NCBI RefSeq assembly: GCF_021049305.1 | Contig: NZ_CP088081.1 | Coordinates: 1,178,001-1,242,000 of the forward strand | Origin: Ideonella dechloratans | GTDB taxonomy: Bacteria > Pseudomonadota > Gammaproteobacteria > Burkholderiales > Burkholderiaceae_C | Direction: 5' to 3' | DNA: 64,000 bases | Shown: in pieces, positions 50,084 to 60,059 of the stretch | How the letters are laid out: each line of letters begins with the position of its first letter | How positions within the stretch are numbered: the first letter of the stretch is position 1 | Program-made: the position numbers and the translations under genes | The notes under the pieces: model-generated | Database searches by the model: none | The model's input: only the letters and a program-made list of their open reading frames with translations | What the model was told of the DNA's origin: nothing

Positions 50084-50848
50084 TCAGGCCGGTGCCGCGG
50101 GCTTGCGCCCCAGCAGCACCGGCTGGAACAGCACATCGTCGCGGCGCTCGATAGCCTCGAAGCCGGCCTCGGCCATCAGCTCCGCCAGGCGGTCCAGCGT
50201 GATGGCCCGGTAGCGGCTGTGCAGCACCTCGGTGTCGCAGCGGCCGTCGGGGTGCTCCACCGTGCGGTACAGCCGCAGGTCGTAGCAGTCGCCATCCCAC
50301 TCCCAGACCTGCACCGCCAGGAAGCGCCGACCCTCGGCGTCCCGCCGGGCGCCGTAGGGCCGCACATCCGGGCTGACGCGGGGGATGGCGGCGTAATCGC
50401 GCACCGAGATCAGCAGCAGACCGCCCGGCCGCAGGCAGCGCCAGGCACTGGCAAAGGCCTGCAGGACCTCTGCGTCGCTGAGCAGGTGGGGAAGGCTGTT
50501 GTCGCAGGCCAGCACCGCCGCCTGGCTGCCGGTGGCCGTGCCGCTCAGGCGGCGCAGGTCGTCCACCCGCAGCGTGGCGTGCAGGCCGCGTGCGTCCAGC
50601 TCCTGTTGCAGGCGCGTCACTGCGCCGGGTGAAAGGTCGGATGCCGTGAGGGCGAAGCCCTGCGCGATCAGGCCCAGGGTCTGGGTGCCGATGCCGCAGG
50701 CGGCGTCCAGCACAGGGTCGCCCGACGCCACGCCGTGCGCGTGCAGCACGGCAGCCAGGGCGGCCCCTTGCCGCGCCACGGCGCGTTCCCAATCCGGATA
50801 GAGCAGGTGGTAGTCAGGGGCCAGCCGGTCGTAGAAGGCGGTGTCCAT
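50084..50848 (-). CDS. SAM-dependent class I methyltransferase
   Basis: A 254-aa methyltransferase. Motif I is VLDAACGIGTQTLGL, and LTASDLSPGAVTRLQQE carries the ribose-binding acidic residue. A central VLACDNSLPHL and LRPGGLLLISVRDY complete the fold. Substrate unknown. It lies 24 bases after the last bactofilin gene, the end of the same leftward run. Confidence 0.87.
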   Translation of the reverse strand: MDTAFYDRLAPDYHLLYPDWERAVARQGAALAAVLHAHGVASGDPVLDAACGIGTQTLGLIAQGFALTASDLSPGAVTRLQQELDARGLHATLRVDDLRRLSGTATGSQAAVLACDNSLPHLLSDAEVLQAFASAWRCLRPGGLLLISVRDYAAIPRVSPDVRPYGARRDAEGRRFLAVQVWEWDGDCYDLRLYRTVEHPDGRCDTEVLHSRYRAITLDRLAELMAEAGFEAIERRDDVLFQPVLLGRKPAAPA

Positions 50849-50872
50849 GGCCGGCCCGTCTCAGGCCTCAGC

Positions 50873-51292
50873 TCAGTAGGGCGCGGGCGAGGGGGCGTCC
50901 AGCTCGCCGCGGTATTCCACCTTGCCCTTGAGCTTGGCCCGCGGGTGCACGTCCAGCTGGGCGTCGTAGAGCGCGTCGCCGATCAGCGTGCCGCTGCCGG
51001 TGATCTCCAGCGTCTGGCGGGCGATGACGGTGCCCTGCACCCGGCCTTCGATCAGCACATGGTCGGCCTCGATGGTGGTTTGCTCCACCCGGCCGCCCGG
51101 GCCGATGTGGACTGTGCCGCCCTGGGCCACCTGGATGCCGCCCTTGAGCACGCCGTCGATGCGCAGCCCCAGGCCCTGCTGGGCGCTGAACGAGCCTTCG
51201 AACAAGGCGCCTTCGGCGATCAGGCTGGAGATGGCGTTCAGGGCCTCGACGGGCACCAGGCGGGGGCTGAAGTTCGGGGTGGTGTCGGACAT
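50873..51292 (-). CDS. Bactofilin (third copy)
   Basis: A 139-aa bactofilin, a polymerising beta-helix cytoskeletal protein that anchors to the inner membrane. The core begins LFEGSFSAQQGLGLRIDGVLK, then GTVHIGPGGRVEQ, LIEGRVQGTVIARQTLEI and GKVEYRG. The N terminus has about 20 disordered residues. ATG 51292 starts MSDTTPNFS. It is the last of three bactofilins in this cluster. Confidence 0.88.
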   Translation of the reverse strand: MSDTTPNFSPRLVPVEALNAISSLIAEGALFEGSFSAQQGLGLRIDGVLKGGIQVAQGGTVHIGPGGRVEQTTIEADHVLIEGRVQGTVIARQTLEITGSGTLIGDALYDAQLDVHPRAKLKGKVEYRGELDAPSPAPY

Positions 51293-51382
51293 GGGCGGAC
51301 CGTGCGTGGGGGGCGTTAGCCTCGGGTGGGAATCATTGTGCCGCAGGGGCACTGCCGGCTTGTGAGCGGGTGTGCCCGGGCC

Positions 51383-51616
51383 TCAGTGTGCACCCAGCCA
51401 GGGCGCCAGCCAGCCGCTGTGCCAGGCCCAGGCGGCGGTGCCCAGCAGGGCCGGTGCGCTGGCCCACAGCAGCCCCCGGCCCAGGGCCCAACGCCACTGG
51501 CGGGCCCGCAGGCGGCGGCGTGCCAGCGGGGCGCCCTGGGCCTGGGCGCGCGCCAGGGCCTGGCGGCGCAGGCTCTCCCGGTCCAGCAGGCGGGGGGCGG
51601 AATCAGGGGGCGTCAT
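51383..51616 (-). CDS. Small single-pass membrane protein in the bactofilin cluster (second)
   Basis: A 77-aa protein: an Arg-rich cytosolic N terminus (RESLRRQALARAQAQGAPLARRRLRARQ is typical, basic and helical) followed by one span (LGRGLLWASAPALLGTAAWAW). It overlaps the second bactofilin by 14 bases and precedes the third by 90. The basic helix could bind bactofilin polymers or DNA. Not assigned to a family. Confidence 0.65.
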   Translation of the reverse strand: MTPPDSAPRLLDRESLRRQALARAQAQGAPLARRRLRARQWRWALGRGLLWASAPALLGTAAWAWHSGWLAPWLGAH

Positions 51617-52085
51617 GGCCGGTGGCCGGCGCGGCGCTCACCCGTTCGACCTGGGCGTTCAGCTCGGCGCCGTTGACCTGCAGTTGACCGTAGCGCAGCC
51701 GGCCGCTGACCACCGCGCTGGCATGCAGGGCCGCCCGGCCGCCGGAGACGTCCAGATCGCCCTCGGCGCGGCCGAGCACCGACAGGCTGCGCGCCTGCAG
51801 CTCGCCCTGCAGGTGGCCGGTCTCGGTGATGGTGACATGGCCCTCGCTGCCAGGGGTGCGCACGCGGCCCTGCAGCTCGCCGGCCACCGTCAGGCTGCCT
51901 TCCAGCGTGACCTGGCCCTCGAAACGCCAGCCCGCGGCCAGCTGCGAATGGCGCGGCGCCGAGGGCAGGGGCGCGGCCGGCGCCAGGGTGGGCAGGTCCA
52001 GCGTCGGCAGGTGGCTGAGGTCCGGCAGGGCGGCGCCCAGGGGAATGCGCGGCGGAAAGGACGGTTCGGGGGATTCGGTGTCCAT
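51603..52085 (-). CDS. Bactofilin (second copy)
   Basis: A 160-aa bactofilin with a 50-residue Pro-rich N terminus. The beta-helix core is WRFEGQVTLEGSLTVAGELQG, HVTITETGHLQGEL, LSVLGRAEGDLDVSG and VVSGRLRYGQLQVN. It starts 6 bases after the first bactofilin, and its 3' end overlaps the 77-aa gene. Confidence 0.87.
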   Translation of the reverse strand: MDTESPEPSFPPRIPLGAALPDLSHLPTLDLPTLAPAAPLPSAPRHSQLAAGWRFEGQVTLEGSLTVAGELQGRVRTPGSEGHVTITETGHLQGELQARSLSVLGRAEGDLDVSGGRAALHASAVVSGRLRYGQLQVNGAELNAQVERVSAAPATGHDAP

Positions 52086-52091
52086 CGGGGA

Positions 52092-52526
52092 TCAGGCCAT
52101 GGTGTCCAGCACGGGCAGCAGGCGCTCGCGCTGGAGGGTGCGGAAGGGGCCCTGCATCACCCCGCCTTCGTACAGGCGCAGGCGGGCGGCGCTCAGGCTG
52201 CCGGTGCAGACGCCGGTGCTGGCCACCTGCACGGTGCCCTGGCATTCGATGGCGGTGCTGGTGTCGGTGTCGTCGGTCACGCCGCCCAGGTGGCCCAGCA
52301 CGATCAGGTCGCCCAGGATGCGGAAGCGCCCCTGCAGCTGGCCGGTGTGCCAGATGACCAGGCGGCCGGCGATCTCGCCCTCGCCGCGCAGCGTGCCCTG
52401 CAGCAGCAGGCCGCCCTTGAAGTTCAGCGTGCCTTCCAGCACGGTGCCTTCGGCCACCCGGTTGACGATGTGCATCGCCACTGGGTCCAGCAGCAGGGTG
52501 TCCTGCGGTGGGGTGGGGGCGCTCAT
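52092..52526 (-). CDS. Bactofilin (first copy)
   Basis: A 144-aa bactofilin-type beta-helix protein. TVLEGTLNFKGGLLLQGTLRG, LVIWHTGQLQGRF, DLIVLGHLGG and GTVQVASTGVCTGSLSA are the repeating turns. A short stretch with DDTDTSTAIEC interrupts the regular helix. ATG 52526 overlaps the preceding gene's stop by 4 bases (ATGA). Confidence 0.85.
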   Translation of the reverse strand: MSAPTPPQDTLLLDPVAMHIVNRVAEGTVLEGTLNFKGGLLLQGTLRGEGEIAGRLVIWHTGQLQGRFRILGDLIVLGHLGGVTDDTDTSTAIECQGTVQVASTGVCTGSLSAARLRLYEGGVMQGPFRTLQRERLLPVLDTMA

Positions 52527-52858
52527 CCCGGACCTCCGGTGCTCCAGCGGGCCAGGGCCCAGACGCCACCGGCCAGCAGGGTGCTCCAGCCCAGCCACAG
52601 GGCCGCCAGCAGGCGCCGGCGCAGGCGGGGCAGGGCGACCAGGTCCAGGGGCTGGCCGGCCAGGGCGGCCGCCGGGTGGTCCTGGCCGAGGCCGCGGGCG
52701 AGCCCGGCCAGCAGCCGGCTGCGGTCGCCCAGGCCCTCCAGCCACAGGGCGCGGTCCGAGACTTCGCGCACGCCCTGGCCGGGACCGAGCGTCAGCAGCG
52801 TGGCCGGGCCCACCACCTGTTCGGTCAGGTAGCGGTCAAGGGGGTCGGGGGCGGACAT
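52523..52858 (-). CDS. Small single-pass membrane protein in the bactofilin cluster (first)
   Basis: A 111-aa protein. The N-terminal 80 residues are soluble (MSAPDPLDRYLTEQVVGPATLL is the start, then a Leu/Arg-rich helical part). A basic RLRRRLL stretch is followed by one span (LAALWLGWSTLLAGGVWALA). It heads the bactofilin run and is translationally coupled to the first bactofilin. Same layout as the 77-aa protein: basic stretch, then a C-terminal span. No known family recognised. Confidence 0.65.
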   Translation of the reverse strand: MSAPDPLDRYLTEQVVGPATLLTLGPGQGVREVSDRALWLEGLGDRSRLLAGLARGLGQDHPAAALAGQPLDLVALPRLRRRLLAALWLGWSTLLAGGVWALARWSTGGPG

Positions 52859-52992
52859 CCCGCGATTATTGCGGAGCCGTGACCCTGTTCCGGCCGGGGG
52901 CTGTGTCGGCGCCGCCACGGCGCTGCTAGCATCGTTGCCCGCCTGTGCCCTACCCGGGTGCCGGGCTCCCGAACAGAAAGAGAACGTGACCC

Positions 52993-54309
52993 ATGAGGTC
53001 CTGGTGGATGGCTTTGCGCGCGCGGATCCGGCTCGCGCCCGACGACCTGCTGCGTGACCCGACCTACCGCCGGCTCTGGTCTTCGATCCTGATCAGCTCC
53101 CTGGGCACCCAGGTGACCCTGCTGGCGGTGCCGCTGACCGCGGCCGTGCTGCTGCACGCCTCGCCCACCCAGATGGGCTGGCTGACCACCATGGAGCTGC
53201 TGCCCTTCCTGCTGTTCTCGCTGCCCACCGGGGTGTGGCTGGACCGGGTGCGCAAGCTGCCGGTCTACATCGCCGGCGAGCTGAGCCTGGCGCTGGTGGT
53301 GGTCACCGTGCCGCTGGCCTGGTGGCTGGGCTGGCTGCAGATGGGCTGGCTCTACGCGGTGGCCTTCGTGATCGGGGCGGTCAACACCACGGCCGGTTCG
53401 GCCTCGCAGATCGTGCTGACCCAGGTGGTGGAGCGCGACCGGCTGGTGGAGGCCCATGCCAAGAACGCGCTGGCCAACTCCGGGGCCGAGGTGGCGGGGC
53501 CGGCGGTGGCCGGCGCGCTGATCCGGGCCCTGGGCGCGCCGCTGGCGCTGCTGGTCAACGCGGTCTTGCTGATCGGCTCGGCGGCCATCCTGCGGCTGAT
53601 CCGGGTGCAGGAGACGCTGCGCCCGGCGCAGGCGGGCAGCTTCTGGCGCGACCTGCGGGCCGGACTGTCCTTCGTGCGGCAGCAGCGCCTGCTGGTGACG
53701 CTGGCCGCCTGCGTGGGGGCCTGGCAGCTGTGCCACCAGTGCGCCAACGTGGTCCAGATCCTCTTCGCCACCCGCCGGCTGGGCCTGAGCGAGCAGGCTG
53801 TGGGCCTGAGCTATGTGGCCCTGGGCGTGGGCACGGTCACGGCCAGCCTGCTGGGCGACCGCCTCAGCCGCCGCCTGGGGCCGGGCCCGGCGCTGGTGAG
53901 CGGCTTTGCCTGCACCGCCCTGGGCTGGCTGCTGCTGACGCTGGCGCCGGTGGGGCCGCTGGGCGTGGCCGCCTTCGTGGTCTGCCTGAGCCTGTTCGGT
54001 GCCGGGGCCATCTTCATCTTCATCAACTTCATCGCGCTGCGCCAGGCCGTCACGCCCGAGCCGCTGCTGGGCCGCATGACCAGCGTGATGCGCTGGCTGA
54101 TCCTGCTGCCTTCGGTGCCCGGCGCCATGCTGGGCGGCTGGCTGGGCGAGCATGTCAGCCTGCGGGCGGCGCTGGGCTTTGCAGGCGCCAGTTGCGCGCT
54201 GCTGGCGCTGGTGGCCTGGCGGCTGCCGCGCATCCAGGCGGTGCGGGAGCTGCCCTCGGTGGACAGCCCGGCGCGCCGGCTGGAGGCCGTGGATGCTGGC
54301 GTGGCCTGA
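52993..54309 (+). CDS. MFS transporter (EntS/MFS_3-like exporter)
   Basis: A 438-aa major facilitator with twelve predicted spans. Segment 1 (LWSSILISSLGTQVTLLAVPL), the loop LPTGVWLDRVRKLPVY (motif A-like) and a second-half counterpart GDRLSRRLGPG are visible. This layout is seen in EntS-type and macrolide-type efflux proteins. No siderophore synthesis genes are near, so the cargo is unknown. It is divergent from the bactofilin run (134-base gap) and convergent with the phosphodiesterase. Confidence 0.88.
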   Translation: MRSWWMALRARIRLAPDDLLRDPTYRRLWSSILISSLGTQVTLLAVPLTAAVLLHASPTQMGWLTTMELLPFLLFSLPTGVWLDRVRKLPVYIAGELSLALVVVTVPLAWWLGWLQMGWLYAVAFVIGAVNTTAGSASQIVLTQVVERDRLVEAHAKNALANSGAEVAGPAVAGALIRALGAPLALLVNAVLLIGSAAILRLIRVQETLRPAQAGSFWRDLRAGLSFVRQQRLLVTLAACVGAWQLCHQCANVVQILFATRRLGLSEQAVGLSYVALGVGTVTASLLGDRLSRRLGPGPALVSGFACTALGWLLLTLAPVGPLGVAAFVVCLSLFGAGAIFIFINFIALRQAVTPEPLLGRMTSVMRWLILLPSVPGAMLGGWLGEHVSLRAALGFAGASCALLALVAWRLPRIQAVRELPSVDSPARRLEAVDAGVA

Positions 54310-54318
54310 GACCCGGGC

Positions 54319-55068
54319 TCAGGGCCCCAGGGTGTCGGTGATGATGCGGTCCACGCCCAGGGCCCACAGGGCGTCGGCCCGGTCGGCTTCGTTGACCGTG
54401 TAGACCCAGCCGGCCAGGCCGTGGGCGTGCAGGCTGCGCAGGGTGTCGGCGTCCATCAGCCGGTGGTTCAGCACCACGCCCTGGCAGCCCAGGGCCTGCG
54501 CCTGCGCCACCCAGCCCGGCGTCAGGGTGTCCAGCAGCAGGGCCCGGGGCAGTTCCGGGGCCGCGACGGCCGCCGCCGCGAGGGCCGCCGGCTGGAAGGA
54601 GGACAGCCAGGGCGCCGGGGTGCCGGTATGCCAGAGCCGCCGCACCGCGTGTGCCACCACCTGGCCGGTCGCTTCGGCTTGCCCGGGCAACGGCTTGAGT
54701 TCGAGATTGACATGCAAGCCTTCGGCGTTCGCGAAGGCGGCCAGGGCCGCCAGCCGGGCGGGGGGCTCACCGGCCCAGCCGGGGCCGCACCAGGCGCCAG
54801 CGTCCAGCCGGGACAGGGTGGCCCAGTCCGCCGCCGCGGCCGGGCCCTGGCCCGAGGTCGTGCGCTCCAGGGTGTCGTCGTGCAGCAGATAGGGCTCGCC
54901 ATCGGCGGAGAGCTTCACATCGCACTCGAAGGCCCGGTAGCCCAGCTGCCAGCCGTGGCGGAAGGCGGCCAGGGTGTTCTCCGGGGCCCGGCGGCCGGCG
55001 CCGCGGTGGGCGATCCAGCGCGGCCAGGCGTCCGCGGCGGGGGAGGGGGGGCGCTCGGACGATGGCAT
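54319..55068 (-). CDS. ugpQ: Glycerophosphodiester phosphodiesterase
   Basis: A 249-aa cytosolic GDPD that cleaves glycerophosphodiesters to glycerol-3-phosphate and alcohol. IAHRGAGRRAPENTLAAF holds the first catalytic His and Glu. AFECDVKLSADGEPYLLHDDTLERTT holds the metal Glu/Asp and second His, and NLELKP the third metal site. It lacks a signal peptide, so it is the cytoplasmic UgpQ type. ATG 55068 gives MPSSERP. Confidence 0.9.
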   Translation of the reverse strand: MPSSERPPSPAADAWPRWIAHRGAGRRAPENTLAAFRHGWQLGYRAFECDVKLSADGEPYLLHDDTLERTTSGQGPAAAADWATLSRLDAGAWCGPGWAGEPPARLAALAAFANAEGLHVNLELKPLPGQAEATGQVVAHAVRRLWHTGTPAPWLSSFQPAALAAAAVAAPELPRALLLDTLTPGWVAQAQALGCQGVVLNHRLMDADTLRSLHAHGLAGWVYTVNEADRADALWALGVDRIITDTLGP

Positions 55069-55230
55069 GGGGCGGATGGGCGGGGTGGATGGGCGAGGTG
55101 GTGGAACCGGCCAGAGCATGCCATGCCCCGCAGGCGGGGTTTCCCCCGGACGGTATCATTCACGCCCTCGTGCCCCTGACAGGTGCGTGCGGCCGGATCC
55201 CCCGGTCCTCCCGCTTTTTGCCTGCCCGCC

Positions 55231-58200
55231 ATGAACGCGCCGCTGCCGATTCCCACCGTCCCCACTCTGAACGGGGACCACCCCGTCGAAGACGCCGCCG
55301 CGCCCCGGCTGCGCGAGATCCCGTACAACTACACCTCGCTGTCCGACCGCGAGATCGTGCTGCGCCTGCTGGGCGAGCGCGCCTGGGATCTGCTGAACCT
55401 GCTGCGCGACGAGCGCCGCACCGGCCGCTCCGCCCGCATGCTCTACGAGGTGCTGGGCGACATCTGGGTCGTCAAGCGCAACCCCTACCTGGTCGACGAC
55501 CTGCTGGACAACCCGCGCCGGCGCGGTCAGCTGATCGAGGCCCTGCACCACCGCCTGACCGAGGTGGAGAAGCGCCGCACCCCCGAGGTGGACGCCCAGC
55601 GCGACGCCCATGTGGGCGAGCTGCTGGTGCTGGCCCGCGCTGCGGTGGACCGCTTCGCCACCCGCTTCGTGCAGGTGGACGAGCTGCGCCAGCGTGCGCG
55701 CAAGCTGTTCGCCCAGTGCACCCGCAAGGACAACATCAAGTTCGACGGTCTCTCGCGCGTCTCGCACGTGACCGACGCGACCGACTGGCGGGTGGAATAC
55801 CCCTTCGTCGTGCTGACCCCGGACACCGAGGCCGAGATGGCCGGTCTGGTGGCGGCCTGCGTGGAACTGGGCCTGACCGTGATCCCGCGCGGGGGCGGCA
55901 CCGGCTACACCGGCGGCGCCGTGCCGCTGACCTGGAAGAGCGCGGTCATCAACACCGAGAAGCTCGAGCAGATGACCGAGGTCGAGATGAGCACGCTGCC
56001 CGGCGTGGACCATCCCGTGCCGACGATCTGGACCGGCGCCGGCGTGGTCACCCAGCGGGTGGCCGATGCGGCCGAGCGCGCCGGCTTCGTCTTCGCGGTG
56101 GACCCGACCTCGGCCGAGGCGTCCTGCGTGGGCGGCAACATCGCGATGAACGCGGGCGGCAAGAAGGCCGTGCTGTGGGGCACCGCGCTGGACAACCTGG
56201 CCAGCTGGAAGATGGTGACGCCCGAGGCCAAGTGGCTGGAGGTCACCCGGCTGAACCACAACCTGGGCAAGATCCACGACGCCGAGGTGGCCAGCTTCGA
56301 GCTGAAGTACTTCGACGCCAGCGGCAAGCACCTGGAACGCACCGAGCGCCTGGACATCCCGGGCCGCGTCTTCCGCAAGGAAGGCCTGGGCAAGGACGTC
56401 ACCGACAAGTTCCTGGCCGGCCTGCCCGGCGTGCAGAAGGAGGGCTGCGACGGCCTGATCACCAGCGCGCGCTGGGTGGTGCACCGCATGCCGGCGCACA
56501 CCCGCACCGTCTGCCTGGAGTTCTTCGGCAACCCCAAGGACTGCGTGCCCTCGATCGTCGAGATCAAGGACTTCATGTTCCAGGAGATGAAGCAGCCGGG
56601 GGGCGCCATCCTGGCCGGCCTGGAGCACATGGACGACCGCTACCTGAAGGCGGTGGGCTATGCGACCAAGAGCAAGCGCGGCGGCATGCCAAAGATGGCG
56701 CTGTTCGGCGACATCGTCGGCGACGACGAGGACCGCGTGGCCAAGGCTGCCAGCGAGGTCATCCGCCTGGCCAATGCCCGTTCGGGCGAAGGCTTCATCG
56801 CCGTCAGCCCCGAGGCCCGCAAGAAGTTCTGGGCCGACCGCAAGCGCACCGCGGCCATCAGCCGCCACACCAACGCCTTCAAGGTCAACGAGGACGTGGT
56901 GATCCCGCTGGAGCGCATGGGCGAATACACCCTGGGCATCGAGCGGATCAACATCGAGCTGTCGCTGCGCAACAAGCTGGCGCTGACCGAGCGGCTGGAG
57001 GCCTTCTTCACCGAGGGCGAGCTGCCCTTGGCCAAGACCGACGAGGCCGGCGAGCACACCCGCGACGAACTGCTGGACGAGCGCGTGCCCGAGGCGCTGG
57101 CGCTGATCCGCAGCGTGCGCGGCCTGTGGCAGCACTGGCACGACCACCTGGACGAGGTGCTGCCCAATGAGAGCCGCAGCTTCTTCGACCAGCTGCAGGA
57201 CCATTCCCTGCGCGCGTCCTGGAAGAAGGACCTGCTCAAGCCGCTGCAGCTGCTGTTCGCCGGCTCCACCTTCGCGCCCATCATCGAGGGCGTCAAGAAG
57301 GTCCACAAGGACGTGCTGCGCGGCCGCGTGTGGGTGGCCCTGCACATGCACGCCGGCGACGGCAATGTGCACACCAACATCCCGGTCAACAGCGACAACT
57401 ACGAGATGCTGAAGACCGCGCACGAGGCGGTGGCCCGCATCATGGTGCTGGCGCGCAGCCTCAACGGCGTGATCTCGGGCGAGCACGGCATCGGCATCAC
57501 CAAGCTGGAGTTCCTCTCGGACGAGGAGCTGGCCAACTTCACCGCCTACAAGGCCAAGGTGGACCCGGAAGGCCGCTTCAACCGTGGCAAGCTGCTGCGC
57601 GGCGAGGCCCTGAGCCGCCTGGGCGATGAGGTGCATGCCGCCGACCTGACCCACGCCTACACGCCCAGCTTCGGCCTGATGACGCACGAGTCGCTGATCA
57701 TGCAGCAGAGCGACATCGGCGACATCGCGGCCTCGGTCAAGGACTGCCTGCGCTGCGGCAAGTGCAAGCCGGTGTGCTCCACCCATGTGCCGCGCGCCAA
57801 CCTGCTGTACAGCCCGCGCAACAAGATCCTGGCCACCTCGCTGCTGGTCGAGGCCTTCCTCTACGAGGAGCAGACCCGGCGCGGCGTGTCGATCAAGCAC
57901 TGGGAGGAGTTCGAGGACGTGGCTGACCACTGCACGGTCTGCCACAAGTGCCTGAGCCCCTGCCCGGTGAAGATCGACTTCGGCGACGTGACGATGGCCA
58001 TGCGCAACCTGCTGCGCAAGATGGGCCGCAAGAGCTTCCGCCCCGGCCAGGCCGCGGCCATGCTGATGCTCAACGCCACCAACCCGGAGACGATCAAGCT
58101 GGCCCGCACGGCCATCGTCGGCGTGGGCATGAAGGCCCAGCGACTGGCGCACGACGTGCTGTCCATCGCCGCCAAGCACCAGACCAGCGCGCCGCCGGCC

Positions 58201-59157
58201 ACGGTGGGCACCGCCCCGATCAAGGAGCAGGTGATCCACTTCATCAACAAGAAGATGCCGGGCGGCCTGCCCAAGAAGACCGCGCGGGCACTGCTGGACA
58301 TCGAGGACCGGGAGTATGTGCCCATCATCCGCAACCCGGCCGTCACCACGGCCGAGACGGAGGCGGTGTTCTACTTCCCCGGCTGCGGTTCCGAGCGCCT
58401 GTTCAGTCAGGTGGGCCTGGCCACCCAGGCCATGCTCTGGCATGCCGGCGTGCAGACCGTGCTGCCGCCGGGCTACCTGTGCTGCGGCTACCCGCAGCGC
58501 GGGGCCGGCCAGTTCGACAAGGCCGAGAAGATCATCACCGACAACCGGGTGCTGTTCCACCGCGTGGCCAACACGCTGAACTACCTGGACATCAAGACGG
58601 TGGTGGTGAGCTGCGGCACCTGCTACGACCAGCTGCAGGGCTACCACTTCGACAAGATCTTCCCGGGCTGCCGCATCATCGACATCCACGAGTTCCTGCT
58701 CGAGAAGGGCATCAAGCTCGACGGCGCCGGTGGCTACCTTTTCCACGACCCCTGCCATTCGCCGATGAAGCAGCAGGACCCGATGAAGACCGTCAAGGCC
58801 CTGGTCGGCGACGCGGTGATCAAGAGCGAGCGCTGCTGCGGTGAGTCCGGCACGCTGGCGGTCAGCCGGCCCGACATCTCGACCCAGGTGCGCTTCCGCA
58901 AGGAAGAGGAGATGCGCAAGGCCGAGGCGACGCTGCGCGCCACCGGGGTGGTGGGCCAGCAGCAGGACCTGAAGATCCTGACCTCCTGCCCCAGCTGCCT
59001 GCAGGGCCTGTCGCGCTACGGCGACGACCTGCAGAACGGCCTGCTGGAGGCCGACTACATCGTCGTCGAGATGGCGCGCAAGATCCTGGGCGCCACCTGG
59101 ATGGAAGACTACGTCGCCCGCGCCAATGCCGGCGGCATCGAGCGGGTGCTGGTGTGA
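55231..59157 (+). CDS. DUF3683/FAD-linked oxidase/Fe-S oxidoreductase, D-lactate-dehydrogenase-like
   Basis: A 1308-aa multidomain oxidoreductase. The N-terminal 130 residues are DUF3683 ([22 protein letters not shown]). Next come FAD_binding_4 ([39 protein letters not shown]) and the FAD-oxidase C domain ([28 protein letters not shown]). Two 4Fe-4S sites follow, starting at C839 ([11 protein letters not shown]) and C901 ([12 protein letters not shown]). Two CCG domains close the protein (LCCGYPQ near 1085, RCCGESG near 1202). Related enzymes oxidise D-2-hydroxyacids and pass electrons to quinone. ATG 55231 is preferred to GTG 55183. Confidence 0.9.
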   Translation: MNAPLPIPTVPTLNGDHPVEDAAAPRLREIPYNYTSLSDREIVLRLLGERAWDLLNLLRDERRTGRSARMLYEVLGDIWVVKRNPYLVDDLLDNPRRRGQLIEALHHRLTEVEKRRTPEVDAQRDAHVGELLVLARAAVDRFATRFVQVDELRQRARKLFAQCTRKDNIKFDGLSRVSHVTDATDWRVEYPFVVLTPDTEAEMAGLVAACVELGLTVIPRGGGTGYTGGAVPLTWKSAVINTEKLEQMTEVEMSTLPGVDHPVPTIWTGAGVVTQRVADAAERAGFVFAVDPTSAEASCVGGNIAMNAGGKKAVLWGTALDNLASWKMVTPEAKWLEVTRLNHNLGKIHDAEVASFELKYFDASGKHLERTERLDIPGRVFRKEGLGKDVTDKFLAGLPGVQKEGCDGLITSARWVVHRMPAHTRTVCLEFFGNPKDCVPSIVEIKDFMFQEMKQPGGAILAGLEHMDDRYLKAVGYATKSKRGGMPKMALFGDIVGDDEDRVAKAASEVIRLANARSGEGFIAVSPEARKKFWADRKRTAAISRHTNAFKVNEDVVIPLERMGEYTLGIERINIELSLRNKLALTERLEAFFTEGELPLAKTDEAGEHTRDELLDERVPEALALIRSVRGLWQHWHDHLDEVLPNESRSFFDQLQDHSLRASWKKDLLKPLQLLFAGSTFAPIIEGVKKVHKDVLRGRVWVALHMHAGDGNVHTNIPVNSDNYEMLKTAHEAVARIMVLARSLNGVISGEHGIGITKLEFLSDEELANFTAYKAKVDPEGRFNRGKLLRGEALSRLGDEVHAADLTHAYTPSFGLMTHESLIMQQSDIGDIAASVKDCLRCGKCKPVCSTHVPRANLLYSPRNKILATSLLVEAFLYEEQTRRGVSIKHWEEFEDVADHCTVCHKCLSPCPVKIDFGDVTMAMRNLLRKMGRKSFRPGQAAAMLMLNATNPETIKLARTAIVGVGMKAQRLAHDVLSIAAKHQTSAPPATVGTAPIKEQVIHFINKKMPGGLPKKTARALLDIEDREYVPIIRNPAVTTAETEAVFYFPGCGSERLFSQVGLATQAMLWHAGVQTVLPPGYLCCGYPQRGAGQFDKAEKIITDNRVLFHRVANTLNYLDIKTVVVSCGTCYDQLQGYHFDKIFPGCRIIDIHEFLLEKGIKLDGAGGYLFHDPCHSPMKQQDPMKTVKALVGDAVIKSERCCGESGTLAVSRPDISTQVRFRKEEEMRKAEATLRATGVVGQQQDLKILTSCPSCLQGLSRYGDDLQNGLLEADYIVVEMARKILGATWMEDYVARANAGGIERVLV

Positions 59158-59597
59158 TGAAGCAGGCCGGTTGCGAACTGTGCGAGCACCAGGCCACCGC
59201 GGCCTGGTCGCTGGTGCATGCGGGCGAGCGCCTGCGCGTGGTGCGGGTGCTGGACGCGCCGGAGTTCCCGGCCTTCTACCGCGTGATCTGGAACGAGCAC
59301 GTGGCCGAGATGAGCGATCTCTCGCACGTGGACCGCGCCCATCTGATGGACGCGGTGCTGGCCGTGGAGCATGTGCTGCGCACCAGCCTCAAGCCCACCA
59401 AGATCAACCTGGCCACGCTCGGCAATGTGGTGCCGCACCTGCACTGGCACGTCATCGCCCGCTTCGACTGGGACAGCCATTTCCCGCAGCCCATCTGGGG
59501 CAGCCGCCAGCGCACGCCCGAGCCGCCGGCCGGCCAGCGCCTGGCCGTGCCGCTGACCGAACTGGACGACCGGGTGCGCCGCGCCCTGAATGCCTGA
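59157..59597 (+). CDS. HIT family hydrolase
   Basis: A 146-aa histidine-triad nucleotide-binding protein. The catalytic HxHxH reads PHLHWHV, preceded by NLATLGNVV. Two cysteine residues in the N terminus (GCELCEHQ) may bind zinc. Its ATG overlaps the last base of the oxidoreductase gene; an upstream GTG at 59154 is also in frame. Confidence 0.9.
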   Translation: MKQAGCELCEHQATAAWSLVHAGERLRVVRVLDAPEFPAFYRVIWNEHVAEMSDLSHVDRAHLMDAVLAVEHVLRTSLKPTKINLATLGNVVPHLHWHVIARFDWDSHFPQPIWGSRQRTPEPPAGQRLAVPLTELDDRVRRALNA

Positions 59598-59615
59598 CTT
59601 CCGCTGGATTGCCGC

Positions 59616-60014
59616 ATGAGTTCCCCCACCCCCACCGCGCTGACCCTGCACCAGGCCTCCCGCGTGCTGGAGATCGGCTTCGACGACGGCCAGACCTTCC
59701 GCATTCCCTTCGAGCTGCTGCGCGTGTACTCGCCCTCGGCCGAGGTGCAGGGCCACGGCCCGGGCCAGGAGGTGCTGCAGACCGGCAAGCGGAACGTGCT
59801 GATCACCGACGTGGCCATGGTGGGCCACTATGCGCTGCAGCCGCGCTTTGACGACGGCCACGAGTCCGGCCTCTACACTTGGGCCTATCTGTACGATTTG
59901 GGTGCGCGGCAGGCCGAGCACTGGGCGGCCTACGAGGCCCGGCTGAAGCTGGCCGGCGTGGACCGCGACACGCCGATGCCTCCCAAGGACGGCCCGTCCT
60001 GCCACTCGCACTGA
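59616..60014 (+). CDS. DUF971 protein (GBBH-like N-terminal domain)
   Basis: A 132-aa DUF971 protein: LEIGFDDGQTFRIPFELLRVYSPSAEVQGHG, then the DVAMVGHYALQPRFDDGHESGLYTWAYLYDLG core. This is the N-terminal fold of gamma-butyrobetaine hydroxylase, often found as a stand-alone protein next to ubiE in Betaproteobacteria, and implicated in Fe-S or metal handling in some proteins. C-terminal CHSH could bind metal. Confidence 0.87.
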   Translation: MSSPTPTALTLHQASRVLEIGFDDGQTFRIPFELLRVYSPSAEVQGHGPGQEVLQTGKRNVLITDVAMVGHYALQPRFDDGHESGLYTWAYLYDLGARQAEHWAAYEARLKLAGVDRDTPMPPKDGPSCHSH

Positions 60015-60059
60015 TCCGGGCGCCCGTCGGCGCCACCACCCATTCCAGGAAAGAGTTCC

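Noticed and set aside
55156..58758. A 1200-residue minus-strand open frame
   Set aside because: It is antisense to the FAD/Fe-S oxidoreductase; composition and lack of motifs show it is a shadow.
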